A stretch of 64,000 nucleotides of DNA from Iodobacter arcticus (GCF_042664895.1 NZ_JBHTBQ010000044.1:186001-250000), one strand, 5' to 3'. Shown: positions 1 through 9,039, counted from the stretch's first letter. Program-made: numbers and translations. The notes: generated by a model from the letters alone, not told the origin.

Positions 1-1657
1 CAATTTCATTTCTAAAATCTTTAGGATTAGAAATGCCCGCAGGCTTTTCTATTTTTTCCAGCTCATTATTTAAGCTAGTTCGATCAAATGATTCCCCTGT
101 GTCTGCATCGCGATACTCCTGATCCTGAATCCAGTAATCGGCCAATGTGACATAGCGATCAAAAATATTTTGCCCATATTCGGAATAACTTTCCAAATAG
201 GCTGTTTGGATTTCTTTGCCAATAAAATCAACGTATTTCAAAGCCATAAACTCTTTGATATAGGAGATATATTTTTGCTCTAGCTCGGCAGAAAATTGCT
301 CGCGTTCGACTTGTTGCTCTAGTAAATACAATAAATGCACAGGGTTTGCTGCAACTTCTGCATGATCAAAATTAAATACTTTAGATAAAATCTTGAAGGC
401 AAACCGTGTAGATAAACCATTCATGCCTTCATCCACACCTGCAAAATCGCGGTATTCCTGAATCGATTTTGCTTTTGGATCGACATCTTTTAAATTTTCA
501 CCGTCGTAAACCAGCATTTTAGAAAAGATGCTGGAGTTTTCTGGCTCACGCAGACGCGAAAGTATTGCAAACTGCGCCATCATTTTTAAAGTACCCGGAG
601 CGCAAGGCGCTTTAGATAAAGAAGAGTTAAGCACTAATTTTTCATAAATCTTTACTTCCTCACTCACCCTTAGGCAGTAAGGCACTTTCACAATATAAAT
701 ACGATCTAAAAAAGCTTCATTATTTTTATTATTTTTGAATTGCTTCCATTCTGATTCATTAGAGTGAGCTAACACCACACCATCAAAGGGAATAGCGCCA
801 AAGCCTTCAGTGCCCTTAAAGTTACCCTCTTGAGTCGCCGTCAATAAAGGGTGCAGCACTTTAATCGGTGCTTTAAACATTTCCACGAACTCAAGCAAGC
901 CTTGATTGGCTAAGCACAAACCGCCTGAGTAGCTATACGCATCAGGATCATCCTGTGCGTATTTTTCTAATTTACGAATATCCACCTTACCCACCAAGGC
1001 GGAGATATCCTGATTGTTTTCATCTCCTGGCTCAGTCTTAGCGATGGCCACCTGGCGTAATACCGAAGGATGGCGCTTTACCACTCTAAACTGATTAATA
1101 TCCCCATTAAATTCGTGAAGGCGTTTTACGGCCCAAGGGCTTGGAATGGTTTTTAAATAACGGCTGGCAATACCAAATTGCTCTTCTAATAAGCTGCCAT
1201 CTTCATCCGCATTAAATAACCCCAAAGGCGACTCGTTCACTGGCGAGCCTTTAATGCAATAAAAAGGCACGCACTCCATCAATTCTTTTAATTTTTCAGC
1301 GATCGAGCTTTTACCACCCCCTACGGGGCCAAGCAAATAAAGAATCTGCTTCTTTTCTTCCAAGCCTTGAGCGGCATGCCGGAAATAAGCCACCACTTGC
1401 TCGATCACTTCTTCCATGCCATAAAATTCACGAAATGCAGGATAAATGCGAATCACTTTATTCTGGAAAATACGTGACAAGCTGGAATCAAGCCGAGTAT
1501 CAATCAACTCTGGCTCGCCAATCGCCATCAGCATCCGCTCTGCTGCGGTAGCATAAGCAACCTGATCTTGTTTACATAGCTCCAGATAGTCCCTAAGGGA
1601 CATTTCTTCTTCGCGTGTGCGCTCATATCGTGCCGCAAAATTATTAAAGACATCCAT
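1..1657 (-). CDS. prkA: PrkA-type serine protein kinase, 5' part (gene runs off the left edge)
   Basis: Reading the minus strand from 1657 gives an open frame of about 552 codons with no stop before the window edge; PrkA proteins are about 640 residues, so roughly the last 90 are missing. The start MDVFNNFAARYERTR follows a clear ribosome binding site (GGAGAGG). The P-loop LLGPVGGGKS lies near residue 110, in an AAA+ domain typical of PrkA, and the text around it (VRIYPAFREFYG-like, AHSNESEW) fits the family throughout. The family is a cytoplasmic AAA+/kinase protein linked in enterobacteria (YeaG) to stress and nitrogen starvation, usually followed by yeaH and a SpoVR/ycgB gene, which would lie beyond the left edge. 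The symbol reflects family membership; substrate and role here are unknown. Confidence 0.93.
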   Translation of the reverse strand, partial: MDVFNNFAARYERTREEEMSLRDYLELCKQDQVAYATAAERMLMAIGEPELIDTRLDSSLSRIFQNKVIRIYPAFREFYGMEEVIEQVVAYFRHAAQGLEEKKQILYLLGPVGGGKSSIAEKLKELMECVPFYCIKGSPVNESPLGLFNADEDGSLLEEQFGIASRYLKTIPSPWAVKRLHEFNGDINQFRVVKRHPSVLRQVAIAKTEPGDENNQDISALVGKVDIRKLEKYAQDDPDAYSYSGGLCLANQGLLEFVEMFKAPIKVLHPLLTATQEGNFKGTEGFGAIPFDGVVLAHSNESEWKQFKNNKNNEAFLDRIYIVKVPYCLRVSEEVKIYEKLVLNSSLSKAPCAPGTLKMMAQFAILSRLREPENSSIFSKMLVYDGENLKDVDPKAKSIQEYRDFAGVDEGMNGLSTRFAFKILSKVFNFDHAEVAANPVHLLYLLEQQVEREQFSAELEQKYISYIKEFMALKYVDFIGKEIQTAYLESYSEYGQNIFDRYVTLADYWIQDQEYRDADTGESFDRTSLNNELEKIEKPAGISNPKDFRNEI

Positions 1658-1811
1658 GACGCCTCTCCTCACCGTGTATGTCATACGAGTGGTACCGCGA
1701 TCGCCGCACCTCTGCATTCTTTATAGACATAGTAAAGTTGATTATTTCAAAAAATTACGTGCACATTGCTAATAAATTTAAGCTAGGCACTTTGTTTGTA
1801 CAGAATCCAGC

Positions 1812-1838
1812 AAAAAAAAAGAGCCCAACGGGCTCTTT
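1812..1838 (-). terminator. Intrinsic terminator of the response regulator-CheC-GGDEF operon
   Basis: The stem AAAGAGCCC / GGGCTCTTT has a three-base AAC loop and is followed on the minus strand by a run of T. It lies about 20 bases past the stop of the GGDEF gene. The plus strand also has a T run, so it can work in both directions. Confidence 0.85.
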
Positions 1839-1859
1839 TTAAATATGCAATATAAATAA

Positions 1860-2810
1860 TCAATCTCGCAAAGTGACGGAAAAAACGGTCACCCGATTAC
1901 GCCCATTCTGCTTGGATGAATACAAGGCCAAATCTGCTTCTTCAATCACTTGTTGCGGGTTTTTTACCCCAAAGTGGCATTCAGAAAGGCCTAGACTGGC
2001 TGAAATTTCAATTTTATTCTCGCCCACTTGTACAGGTGTTGAGCATAAAATCTCCCGGATTCTTTCTGCGGCAATTTCTGCCCCCGCCAAATCTGTTTGT
2101 GGCAGCAGGAGTAAAAATTCCTCACCGCCATAACGACCAAATACATCCGTATCTCTTAATGTGGTGAGCACCCGGGATGCAACAACACGCAACACCTCAT
2201 CCCCTGCAACATGACCATAGTGATCATTCACCCGCTTAAAGCGATCCAAATCAAACAAAATCACGGTAAAAAATGCAGCCTGATAGCGAGACATCCGCTC
2301 CAGCTCCTGCGTAAAACGCATATCAAGATAACGGCGGTTGTATATACCCGTTAAACCATCACGATTAGAAAACTCTTCAAGCTTTCCCATGGCCTCTTGA
2401 AGCAGGTTTTGTGCAATGGCATTATCAGTCACATCAAATAAATTCACGGTAACTGCATCAACCTCACCCAATTCATTGCGCACAGGCATAAAGGTGGTGT
2501 TTTGCTGCATAAAATCCATACCACCTGTAATAGGGCGGTTATGTGGAAATTTAAACAAATACGGCCTTTGTTCCCATGAGGTAAAAGCAAAGTTTTTAAG
2601 CACAAAAACACTTTCAATTTTTTTGCTAAGCCACTTCTCTGGCAATTCAGGAAACAGCTCAAATAAATTTGAGCCTATCGCTTGCTCAGCGGCAATGCCA
2701 CTATGCTGAGCCATAAAACGATTCCACAGCAAAATACGATAATCGCGATCCAGCGAAAAAACGCCGACGCCGACTTCATTAACGATAAAATCACATAATC
2801 TTTCTTGCAT
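1860..2810 (-). CDS. PAS-GGDEF diguanylate cyclase
   Basis: A 316-residue protein with an N-terminal PAS-type sensor domain (about residues 5-130, ending in a PAC-like LFDVTD stretch) and a C-terminal GGDEF domain (about 150-310). The active-site motif is intact as GGEEF at 228-232, and an RxxD inhibitory site (RDTD, 219-222) sits the canonical five residues ahead of it, so the enzyme should make cyclic di-GMP from two GTP and be product-inhibited. There are no membrane segments; it should be cytoplasmic. Its ATG overlaps the stop of the CheC-like gene by one base, so it is the last gene of a translationally coupled three-gene operon. The PAS ligand cannot be told from sequence. Confidence 0.92.
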   Translation of the reverse strand: MQERLCDFIVNEVGVGVFSLDRDYRILLWNRFMAQHSGIAAEQAIGSNLFELFPELPEKWLSKKIESVFVLKNFAFTSWEQRPYLFKFPHNRPITGGMDFMQQNTTFMPVRNELGEVDAVTVNLFDVTDNAIAQNLLQEAMGKLEEFSNRDGLTGIYNRRYLDMRFTQELERMSRYQAAFFTVILFDLDRFKRVNDHYGHVAGDEVLRVVASRVLTTLRDTDVFGRYGGEEFLLLLPQTDLAGAEIAAERIREILCSTPVQVGENKIEISASLGLSECHFGVKNPQQVIEEADLALYSSKQNGRNRVTVFSVTLRD

Positions 2811-3427
2811 TAGATCTTGTCCATAAACGCATCGATGGCCAGTTGCAATCGCAAAATGGATTCCTCTGGCATTAATGTGAGTAAGTGGCAGGTGAAATCA
2901 CGAATTTCCAAAGTGAAATGCACTTCAACCAACAAGGCGTAATTCCAGGTGATCTGCTTGATATTGATCAGCTGATCCACCTCAACGTTTTCCGCCATAA
3001 TGGTGGGCGCAGAAAAAACTAACGAAGCCCCTAATAAATCGGCCACGCCATTTAAACAAGCACCCACCAATACATTACCCACATCTAAAAGTAATTCCCG
3101 CTCGGCAGTGCGATCAATTACGCCATCATAGCCCATCAGATCAGCCAGGTTTCTACAGCCATACTGGTCATAAACCACCATGGCCTCACCCGATAAAGAG
3201 CCATTAAATGATTGACGAATCGCCGTTGCCGCACTTTTGGCACCAATCATATGCACAATATTATGGCTAATAGATGATGATTGAATAATATTAATGCGTG
3301 GAACAGATAGCTTAATAAATGTATTTAGAATTTGTGCCAGCTGCGCGCCTGCACGGCCCATAGCAATATTGGTAATTTCTTGCAAGGCATCGGTTTGCTC
3401 TTCTGTCAAAAACAATTCTTCATTCAT
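2810..3427 (-). CDS. CheC-like phosphatase
   Basis: A 205-residue protein with two copies of the CheC-family signature helix: EITNIAMGRAGAQL near residue 17 and DVGNVLVGACLNGVADLL near residue 115, each with the acidic residue and asparagine used to dephosphorylate CheY-like receivers. CheC proteins normally act on a CheY partner; here the partner is most likely the receiver encoded just upstream, which overlaps this gene by four bases (ATGA). The downstream gene makes cyclic di-GMP. The natural reading is a small circuit in which receiver phosphorylation is erased by this protein, with an output through the cyclase. That link is inference; the family call is firm. Confidence 0.88.
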   Translation of the reverse strand: MNEELFLTEEQTDALQEITNIAMGRAGAQLAQILNTFIKLSVPRINIIQSSSISHNIVHMIGAKSAATAIRQSFNGSLSGEAMVVYDQYGCRNLADLMGYDGVIDRTAERELLLDVGNVLVGACLNGVADLLGASLVFSAPTIMAENVEVDQLINIKQITWNYALLVEVHFTLEIRDFTCHLLTLMPEESILRLQLAIDAFMDKI

Positions 3428-3792
3428 AAAGCGATTCCATATTCGCGCAAAATAATCTCAATATCAGAAGCTTTCACAGGTTTTTGAACAAAGGCCGCAG
3501 CCCCCAATTGTCGCACACGCTCACGCGCGAGTACTTGAATATCCGCCGAAACCACGACGACATAACTATTTAAACCTTCTTTTTGCAGCGTTTCTAATAC
3601 AGCATAACCATCCATCAGCGGCATGGTTAAATCTAAAAACATCACATCTGCTTGACCTGCTCGATAAGCTGCTAGTGCTTCAATACCATTACATGCTTGC
3701 GTGATGTCAACATCCCAATTCTTAGGCAAAGCCTTGATCAGCATTTTTCTGGCCATAGCAGAATCATCAACAACCAAAATGGGGGTAGGCAT
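3424..3792 (-). CDS. Stand-alone CheY-like response regulator
   Basis: A 122-residue single receiver domain with no output domain. The acidic pocket (D9, D10), the phospho-acceptor aspartate D54 in the LDLTMP context, the switch serine near 82 and the conserved lysine K104 (FVQKPVK) are all present, so it should be phosphorylatable. No histidine kinase is encoded nearby; the donor must be elsewhere. First gene of the operon with the CheC-like and GGDEF genes, overlapping the next gene by four bases. Such stand-alone receivers work by protein contact, here plausibly with the CheC-like product. Confidence 0.93.
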   Translation of the reverse strand: MPTPILVVDDSAMARKMLIKALPKNWDVDITQACNGIEALAAYRAGQADVMFLDLTMPLMDGYAVLETLQKEGLNSYVVVVSADIQVLARERVRQLGAAAFVQKPVKASDIEIILREYGIAL

Positions 3793-3943
3793 TTTTTTAA
3801 AAATCCTTTTTTATAAAATGACTGCAAAGCGCCAGATTCAATAGCTATTTTTTTATTTTAAAACATCATCCACCCAAGCATCCGCAAAAAAAATTGATAA
3901 CAATCAGCTCATATTTACGTTCACTTTACACAAGAAATCATGA

Positions 3944-4603
3944 CTAAAACATAAATTGAATCAATCGATAAGCGCCTAAAAGCATCAAACCTCCACCAAA
4001 CAAATAGCGTAAATATTTATTCTTAAACAGCTGTCGCAACTGTTCTGCAAAGGCGGACATCAGCAGTAAATTGGGCAGTGTGCCTAAGCCAAAAGACAGC
4101 ATAATTAAAGCACCGTACCAGGGGCTGGCACTGGCAAGTGCGTTTAAAGAAGCGGTATAAACCAAACCACAGGGCAACCATCCCCACAAAGCCCCTACAA
4201 TCAGCGTATCCGGCCATCTTTTTATCGGTAAAAATAGCCGCATATAAGGTTGAATTTTAAGCCATAAAGGGCGCCCGGCTTTTTCCAGCAATAAAATAAT
4301 AGATGACCAGCCCGCCATATAACTGCCAAGCAAAATCAATAATAAATTGGCAAGGATAAACAAGCCGCTTTTCACGCTTTGTAATGAAAGCAACACAGAC
4401 AAAGAGCCTAGCAAGCCCGCAAGCATACCAATCAGGCAATAGCCCAGCAAGCGACCAAGGTTAAACCCCAAATGGTAATGCCAGCGTGGGCCCTTTGGGA
4501 GCTGCAAACTAAAGGCGGCAACGACACCACCGCACATTCCAACACAATGCCCGCCCCCTAATAAACCGGCTAAAAACAAAGCAAGAAAATCTAATTCCAG
4601 CAT
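3944..4603 (-). CDS. UreH/TauE-like membrane protein of the cytochrome oxidase/hemN neighbourhood
   Basis: A 219-residue polytopic protein with about six hydrophobic helices. The first helix carries the signature GGGHCVGMCGG (residues 16-26), with a cysteine and histidine in the membrane typical of the DsbD/UreH-like transmembrane family often annotated as sulfite exporter TauE/SafE. In pseudomonads and Neisseriales a homologue sits beside hemN, anr/fnr and the cbb3 oxidase genes, and a role in metal or thiol handling for oxidase assembly is suspected rather than shown. It follows hemN by four bases and is probably cotranslated with it. Substrate unknown. Confidence 0.85.
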   Translation of the reverse strand: MLELDFLALFLAGLLGGGHCVGMCGGVVAAFSLQLPKGPRWHYHLGFNLGRLLGYCLIGMLAGLLGSLSVLLSLQSVKSGLFILANLLLILLGSYMAGWSSIILLLEKAGRPLWLKIQPYMRLFLPIKRWPDTLIVGALWGWLPCGLVYTASLNALASASPWYGALIMLSFGLGTLPNLLLMSAFAEQLRQLFKNKYLRYLFGGGLMLLGAYRLIQFMF

Positions 4604-4607
4604 TAGT

Positions 4608-6011
4608 TTATATCAACTTAGAATAGCTCCCTGCGCGAGGGGCATGACGCAAATAGCGATCAAAAACCATGGCAATCGAGCGGATCAAAAAACGCCCCTT
4701 AGGACTAACAATGATTGAATCGTCTCTCACCTCAAGCAAACCCTGAGCTTGAAGCGGCATAAGCAAAGCAAGCTCTTCAGAGAAATAGCTTTTAAAATCA
4801 ATCAAATAAGCCAATTCTACAGGCTGAAAACTCAATTCAAACTGGCACATTAAAGATTGAATCACCGAGCCACGCAAAAAATCATCGTGTGTGATCATCA
4901 AGCCACGCTCTATCGGCAAACGATCTTTATCTAAGGCCAGATAATAAGCATCTAAATCTTTTACATTCTGGGCAAAACAATTGGCCACTTTGCCGATTGC
5001 TGACACACCAAAAGCCATCAGATCGCAATCGGCATGCGTTGAATAACCCTGGAAATTCCGATGCAACTGCCCTCTTCTTTGAGCAATTGCCAGCGGATCA
5101 TCAGGTAAAGCAAAATGATCCATGCCGATATAGATATAACCCGCGGCAAGAAGCTGATTCACACTGCTTTGCAAGATGTCGAGTTTACCCTCTGTTGAGG
5201 GTAGCTGCCCAGCATCAATGCGTCTTTGCGGCATAAAACGCTCGGGCAAATGGGCATAGCTATACAGGGCCAGCCGATCTGGGCGCAAAGTGAGGACACG
5301 CTCAATCGTCTGGTACATCCGGGCCTGAGTTTGATGCGGCAAGCCGTAAATCAGATCAATACTCACGGACTTAAAGCCATTGGCACGTGCGGCATCAATC
5401 ACCGCTCTGGTTTCTTCCTCGGTTTGAATCCGGTTCACCGCTTTTTGCACCTGCGGATCAAAATCCTGCACGCCCACGCTCATGCGGTTAAAGCCAATTT
5501 GCCCTAACAATGCCACAGTCGCCGCACTGACTTTGCGAGGATCGATTTCAATTGAAAACTCGCCATCAGGCTTTAAATCGAAATAATGACGAATACCGTC
5601 CATTAATCGCGTTAATTGTGCATCGCTCAGAAAAGTGGGTGTGCCGCCGCCAAAATGCAACTGAGAAATCTTGCCACGCTTAGTTAATAATGCGGCCTGT
5701 ATTTTTACTTCTTTAAGTAGATAATCGAGGTATTGATCCGCTTTACCCTGATCTTTTGTAATGACTTTATTACAGGCGCAGTAATAACAAATGGTATTGC
5801 AAAAGGGCAAGTGAAAATACAATGACAGCGGTTTTATTCCAATACCGGGCTGTTGCTGGCGCACACTTTGCTCATAGCGATCTGCATCCATTACAGCAAA
5901 TCGATCCGCAGTGGGGTAGGATGTATACCTTGGCCCTTTCCCGCTGTGTTGGCTTATCAAGTTTCGATCAAAATCAAGTGGCTGTAAGACCGTAACATTA
6001 TTTTGAAGCAT
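4608..6011 (-). CDS. hemN: Oxygen-independent coproporphyrinogen III dehydrogenase
   Basis: A 467-residue radical SAM enzyme. The iron-sulfur signature is C71-x3-C75-x2-C78, followed by C80, in the context FHLPFCNTICYYCACNK, the form specific to true HemN rather than the HemW chaperone. The protein is colinear with Escherichia coli HemN, including the GGGTPTFLS and YSYAHLPERF segments. It converts coproporphyrinogen III to protoporphyrinogen IX without oxygen in the cytoplasm. The start follows AAGGAT. A perfect FNR box lies about 60 bases upstream, and the divergent gene is fnr, so anaerobic induction is likely. Confidence 0.97.
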   Translation of the reverse strand: MLQNNVTVLQPLDFDRNLISQHSGKGPRYTSYPTADRFAVMDADRYEQSVRQQQPGIGIKPLSLYFHLPFCNTICYYCACNKVITKDQGKADQYLDYLLKEVKIQAALLTKRGKISQLHFGGGTPTFLSDAQLTRLMDGIRHYFDLKPDGEFSIEIDPRKVSAATVALLGQIGFNRMSVGVQDFDPQVQKAVNRIQTEEETRAVIDAARANGFKSVSIDLIYGLPHQTQARMYQTIERVLTLRPDRLALYSYAHLPERFMPQRRIDAGQLPSTEGKLDILQSSVNQLLAAGYIYIGMDHFALPDDPLAIAQRRGQLHRNFQGYSTHADCDLMAFGVSAIGKVANCFAQNVKDLDAYYLALDKDRLPIERGLMITHDDFLRGSVIQSLMCQFELSFQPVELAYLIDFKSYFSEELALLMPLQAQGLLEVRDDSIIVSPKGRFLIRSIAMVFDRYLRHAPRAGSYSKLI

Positions 6012-6070
6012 GCTGTTTTATCCTTATTTATCATATGAGTGCAGCTTGCCTAGATTCATTTTTTATAACC

Positions 6071-6084
6071 TTGATCGATATCAA
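6071..6084. promoter_or_regulatory. FNR/ANR box between hemN and fnr
   Basis: TTGATCGATATCAA is an exact match to the FNR-family consensus TTGAT-N4-ATCAA and is fully palindromic. Its centre is 66 bases from the hemN start and 68 from the chosen fnr start, so it could activate hemN and autoregulate fnr. Exact -10 elements were not assigned. Confidence 0.88.
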
Positions 6085-6145
6085 TATCTGCACCGGAAAT
6101 AACTTGCAGTGATGGATATCTTAAAACACTGAATTGAAACGCCCA

Positions 6146-6895
6146 ATGACACCGACATCTCATATTCCAGTACGTGACCTTAGCCTCAAGCACCTGCGCC
6201 AAAGCTGCATTAATTGCAGTTTGCGTGAGCTTTGCTTGCCGATTGGTCTTTCCGCTGATGAAATGCGCGAGCTTGATCACTTAATTACCCAAGCCAAGCC
6301 GATTAAGCGCGGTGAAGCGCTCTACCGTGCAGGAGAGCCATTTCGCTCCCTGTTTGCGATTCGCTTAGGTTTTTTTAAAGCCAGCGTAATTTCTGAAGAT
6401 GGTCGCGAGCAAGTCACCGGCTTTCATATGACCGGTGAGCTCATGGGCATGGATGCGGTTAGCTCTGATCTGCATACCTGTGATGCCATTGCCTTAGAAG
6501 ACAGCGAAGTCTGCGAGCTGCCTTTTACTGATATGGAAGAACTCAGCCGCCGCATCCCGATCTTGCAACATCATCTTTATAAAATGATGAGCCGCGAAAT
6601 TGTGCGCGATCATGGCGTGATGCTTTTATTGGGAAATATGAAAGCAGAAGAACGTATTGCGGCTTTCTTGCTAAATTTATCTCAACGCTTTGCCATTCGG
6701 GGATATTCTGCCAGCAGCTTTCATTTACGCATGACGCGTGAAGAAATCGGCAGCTATTTAGGCCTTAAGCTTGAAACCGTGAGCCGCTCATTATCAAAAT
6801 TCCAAGAGAACGGCTTAATTAAAGTGCAAAACCGCTTGATTGAAATTCTCAATCCTGAGGCACTCAAACAATTGATTAACAACTGCCAACAATAA
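6146..6895 (+). CDS. fnr: FNR/ANR-type oxygen-sensing transcription regulator
   Basis: A 249-residue Crp/Fnr protein. The iron-sulfur ligands are visible: C21-x2-C24-x5-C30 near the N terminus and C123 in EVCELPF, matching C20, C23, C29 and C122 of E. coli FNR. A cyclic-nucleotide-binding fold spans about 35-150 and the helix-turn-helix near 195-220 has the E-x2-S-R recognition residues (ETVSR) that read TTGAT half-sites. The ATG at 6146 is preferred; an in-frame TTG at 6134 would add four residues, and neither has a strong ribosome binding site. It activates genes for low-oxygen growth when its 4Fe-4S cluster is intact. Confidence 0.95.
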   Translation: MTPTSHIPVRDLSLKHLRQSCINCSLRELCLPIGLSADEMRELDHLITQAKPIKRGEALYRAGEPFRSLFAIRLGFFKASVISEDGREQVTGFHMTGELMGMDAVSSDLHTCDAIALEDSEVCELPFTDMEELSRRIPILQHHLYKMMSREIVRDHGVMLLLGNMKAEERIAAFLLNLSQRFAIRGYSASSFHLRMTREEIGSYLGLKLETVSRSLSKFQENGLIKVQNRLIEILNPEALKQLINNCQQ

Positions 6896-6901
6896 GCCAC
6901 T

Positions 6902-7621
6902 ATGACTCTATTCAATGGCCCTGTTTTATTTCTTGCCCCAGCGGCCATTCTAGAGTCATTGCAATCTCGGCTTAAACCCTTGCAAATGGCACAGCTCATG
7001 CTGCTGCCGCTTGATATGCAATCGCAAATCCCCTCTTTACCCCACAATGGCCTGCTTATTTCTGCAGGCCATGCTGATTTAGCAGGCTATTTGCAAAGCG
7101 CTCAATGGGCGCAGGCACAAGGCTGGCATCATATTGATCTGGCCCTGATTGGCGAGCCTCAGTGCGCCGCACAATTAGGCTGGATGATGGCCGCCAGCGG
7201 CGACGACACAGCCCTACAGCTTGCCGCCCCTCTGCTCGATGCCTTAGCCCCGGCAGGTCGCAACAGCTGGCTGCATGCCGGCGGCAAAGGCGCAGCCAGC
7301 TTTTTGGCGCTGCTACAGCACATCATGATGCAGCCCCTTATTGAAAGCTGGAAAGTCATCTTTCCAAATGGCAAGCCATCACCCAAAGCTGATTTAAGTA
7401 AGCTAGCCGAGCTGCAAACCGCACAATGGCAAGCCATCGCCCCGCTTTGCCAGCAATATTTAGCTTTGGCAGAAAATAGATCTTTTCAAGCACTGCACAC
7501 ACAGCTCAGCGCCTTCAGTTTGCCAGAGCATCAAGAGCCAGCAGCTGCGCTAGCGCAATTTTTAATGCAGTTTTTTCGCCGTGCAAACACGCCCGCATCT
7601 CATCATCAGCCAAACAGTTGA
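6902..7621 (+). CDS. Degenerate 6-phosphogluconate-dehydrogenase-like protein
   Basis: A 239-residue protein six bases after fnr, probably in the same transcript. Its middle recalls the second half of the nucleotide-binding domain of 6-phosphogluconate dehydrogenases: a GEPQCAAQLGWMMAASGDD stretch where the enzymes have a GTSGG...MxGGD segment, then LLDALAPAGRNSWLHAGGKG, where they have a conserved WLHxGPxGSGH. The N-terminal GxGxxG dinucleotide motif and the catalytic lysine and glutamate context are not recognisable, so catalysis is doubtful. The match is from memory of motifs and is moderate. No signal peptide. A role alongside FNR is unknown. Confidence 0.6.
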   Translation: MTLFNGPVLFLAPAAILESLQSRLKPLQMAQLMLLPLDMQSQIPSLPHNGLLISAGHADLAGYLQSAQWAQAQGWHHIDLALIGEPQCAAQLGWMMAASGDDTALQLAAPLLDALAPAGRNSWLHAGGKGAASFLALLQHIMMQPLIESWKVIFPNGKPSPKADLSKLAELQTAQWQAIAPLCQQYLALAENRSFQALHTQLSAFSLPEHQEPAAALAQFLMQFFRRANTPASHHQPNS

Positions 7622-7632
7622 TCTATCAAACA

Positions 7633-7658
7633 ATAAAAAACAGCCCCAACTGGGGCTG
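7633..7658 (-). terminator. Intrinsic terminator after the outer-membrane efflux gene
   Basis: The stem CAGCCCC / GGGGCTG has a four-base loop, followed on the minus strand by TTTTTTATTG. It lies between convergent genes and fits termination of the minus-strand efflux gene; the plus-strand tail is T-poor. Confidence 0.8.
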
Positions 7659-7689
7659 TTCGCTTATAAAACCAATCAACTAGCGCGTA

Positions 7690-9039
7690 TTACTTCCCGC
7701 CCAAAGCCTTAAACGCTTGTGCCGATGCAGCTAAACGAGCACGACGCGTTTCGATCAGGCCCTGGCTGGCCGCGTAAAACTCACGCTGCGCATCCAGCAC
7801 ATCCAAATAGCCCGACAAGCCTGATGCATAGCGTGCTTCTGCAAGTTTCAGGCGCTGCTCCTGCCGATCAGCAAGGCGTTGCTGGGCTGTTAGCTGCTTA
7901 CTCAACCATACCTGATCAGATAACACATCGGCGGCGTCTTTAAACGCCAGCTGAATGGTTTTTTCGTATTCAGCCACGGCAATCACTTTCCGGGCTTCCG
8001 CAATATCAGCGCCAGCACGCAAGCGTCCACCATCAAACAGCGGCAGGCTGATTTGCGGTAAAAAACTCCATGCACGGTTGCCGCCAGAGAATAAATCCTC
8101 CAGCTCATTACTCATCACACCGCCGCTGCCCATTAAAGTGACTTTAGGAAAGAAGGCCGCGCGAGCCGCACCGATATTGGCATTAGCTGCAACCAGCTTT
8201 TGCTCCGCAGCGCGCACATCTGGGCGCTCGAGCAAAACGGTAGAGTTTAATCCGCTGGGCAACTGAACGACTTCCGCATTTAAATTGGCCGCAGGCAGGC
8301 TCACCGCCTCACCCACCAAAACAGCGAGCGCAGTTTGCGCATTGACAGATTGCCGGGCTAAAGCCGCATGATCGCTGCTTGCGCTATCTTGAGCTGCTTC
8401 GGCCTGCAACAGATCAAGGCGATTAGCCACGCCCACATCCATACGGCGCTTCACCACCCGCAAACTTTCGGCCCGCGCCGTAGCGGTTTGCTCGGCAAAG
8501 CTGCTGCGTGTCTGTAGGGCTTGAGCGCTGTAATAGCTATTGGCCACATCGGCAATCAGCGTGCTGCGTACCGATTGCTGCGCCTCTTCACTTGCCAGAT
8601 AGTTGGCCTTGGCCGCTTCACTTAAACGACGCACACGGCCCCAGAAATCCACCTCGTAAGAGAGCAGCGCCAGATTAGCCTCATAGCGGCGGCTGATATC
8701 AGCGTCTGGATTGTTGCGGCTGATATTGCCCGAGCCATTGGCATTTACTGAAGGCAAAAAATCCGCCTTCTGAATACCATACAAGGCACGGGCTTCTTCG
8801 ATTCTGGCCGTGGCGATTTTTAAATCGCGGTTATTAGCCAGTGCTTTTTCAATCACCGCACGCAAAGCAGGATCGCTAAAGTAACTGGCCCATTGCGGTG
8901 TATCCACATCCGCAGGTTGGCTACCCACCACACTGGCAACAGGCGCTACAGGGCGAATGTAATCCGGCCCCATCGCGCATGCGCCCAAGCCCAGCGTCAT
9001 CGCCAGCAGCAGGGTCTTAGACATTAATTGTTTTTTCAT
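7690..9039 (-). CDS. RND efflux outer-membrane channel lipoprotein, system 1
   Basis: A 449-residue protein of the NodT/OprM family. It has a signal peptide ending in the lipobox LGAC (cysteine about residue 21), then GPDYIRP, the usual start of these lipoproteins, and two coiled-coil repeat units with the paired RPDVRAAEQ and LPQISLPLFDGGRLRAG segments of the beta barrel and helical barrel. It forms the trimeric exit duct across the outer membrane for the inner-membrane pump encoded just upstream. Spacing to the pump gene is about 70 bases. Substrates cannot be inferred. Confidence 0.95.
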   Translation of the reverse strand: MKKQLMSKTLLLAMTLGLGACAMGPDYIRPVAPVASVVGSQPADVDTPQWASYFSDPALRAVIEKALANNRDLKIATARIEEARALYGIQKADFLPSVNANGSGNISRNNPDADISRRYEANLALLSYEVDFWGRVRRLSEAAKANYLASEEAQQSVRSTLIADVANSYYSAQALQTRSSFAEQTATARAESLRVVKRRMDVGVANRLDLLQAEAAQDSASSDHAALARQSVNAQTALAVLVGEAVSLPAANLNAEVVQLPSGLNSTVLLERPDVRAAEQKLVAANANIGAARAAFFPKVTLMGSGGVMSNELEDLFSGGNRAWSFLPQISLPLFDGGRLRAGADIAEARKVIAVAEYEKTIQLAFKDAADVLSDQVWLSKQLTAQQRLADRQEQRLKLAEARYASGLSGYLDVLDAQREFYAASQGLIETRRARLAASAQAFKALGGK

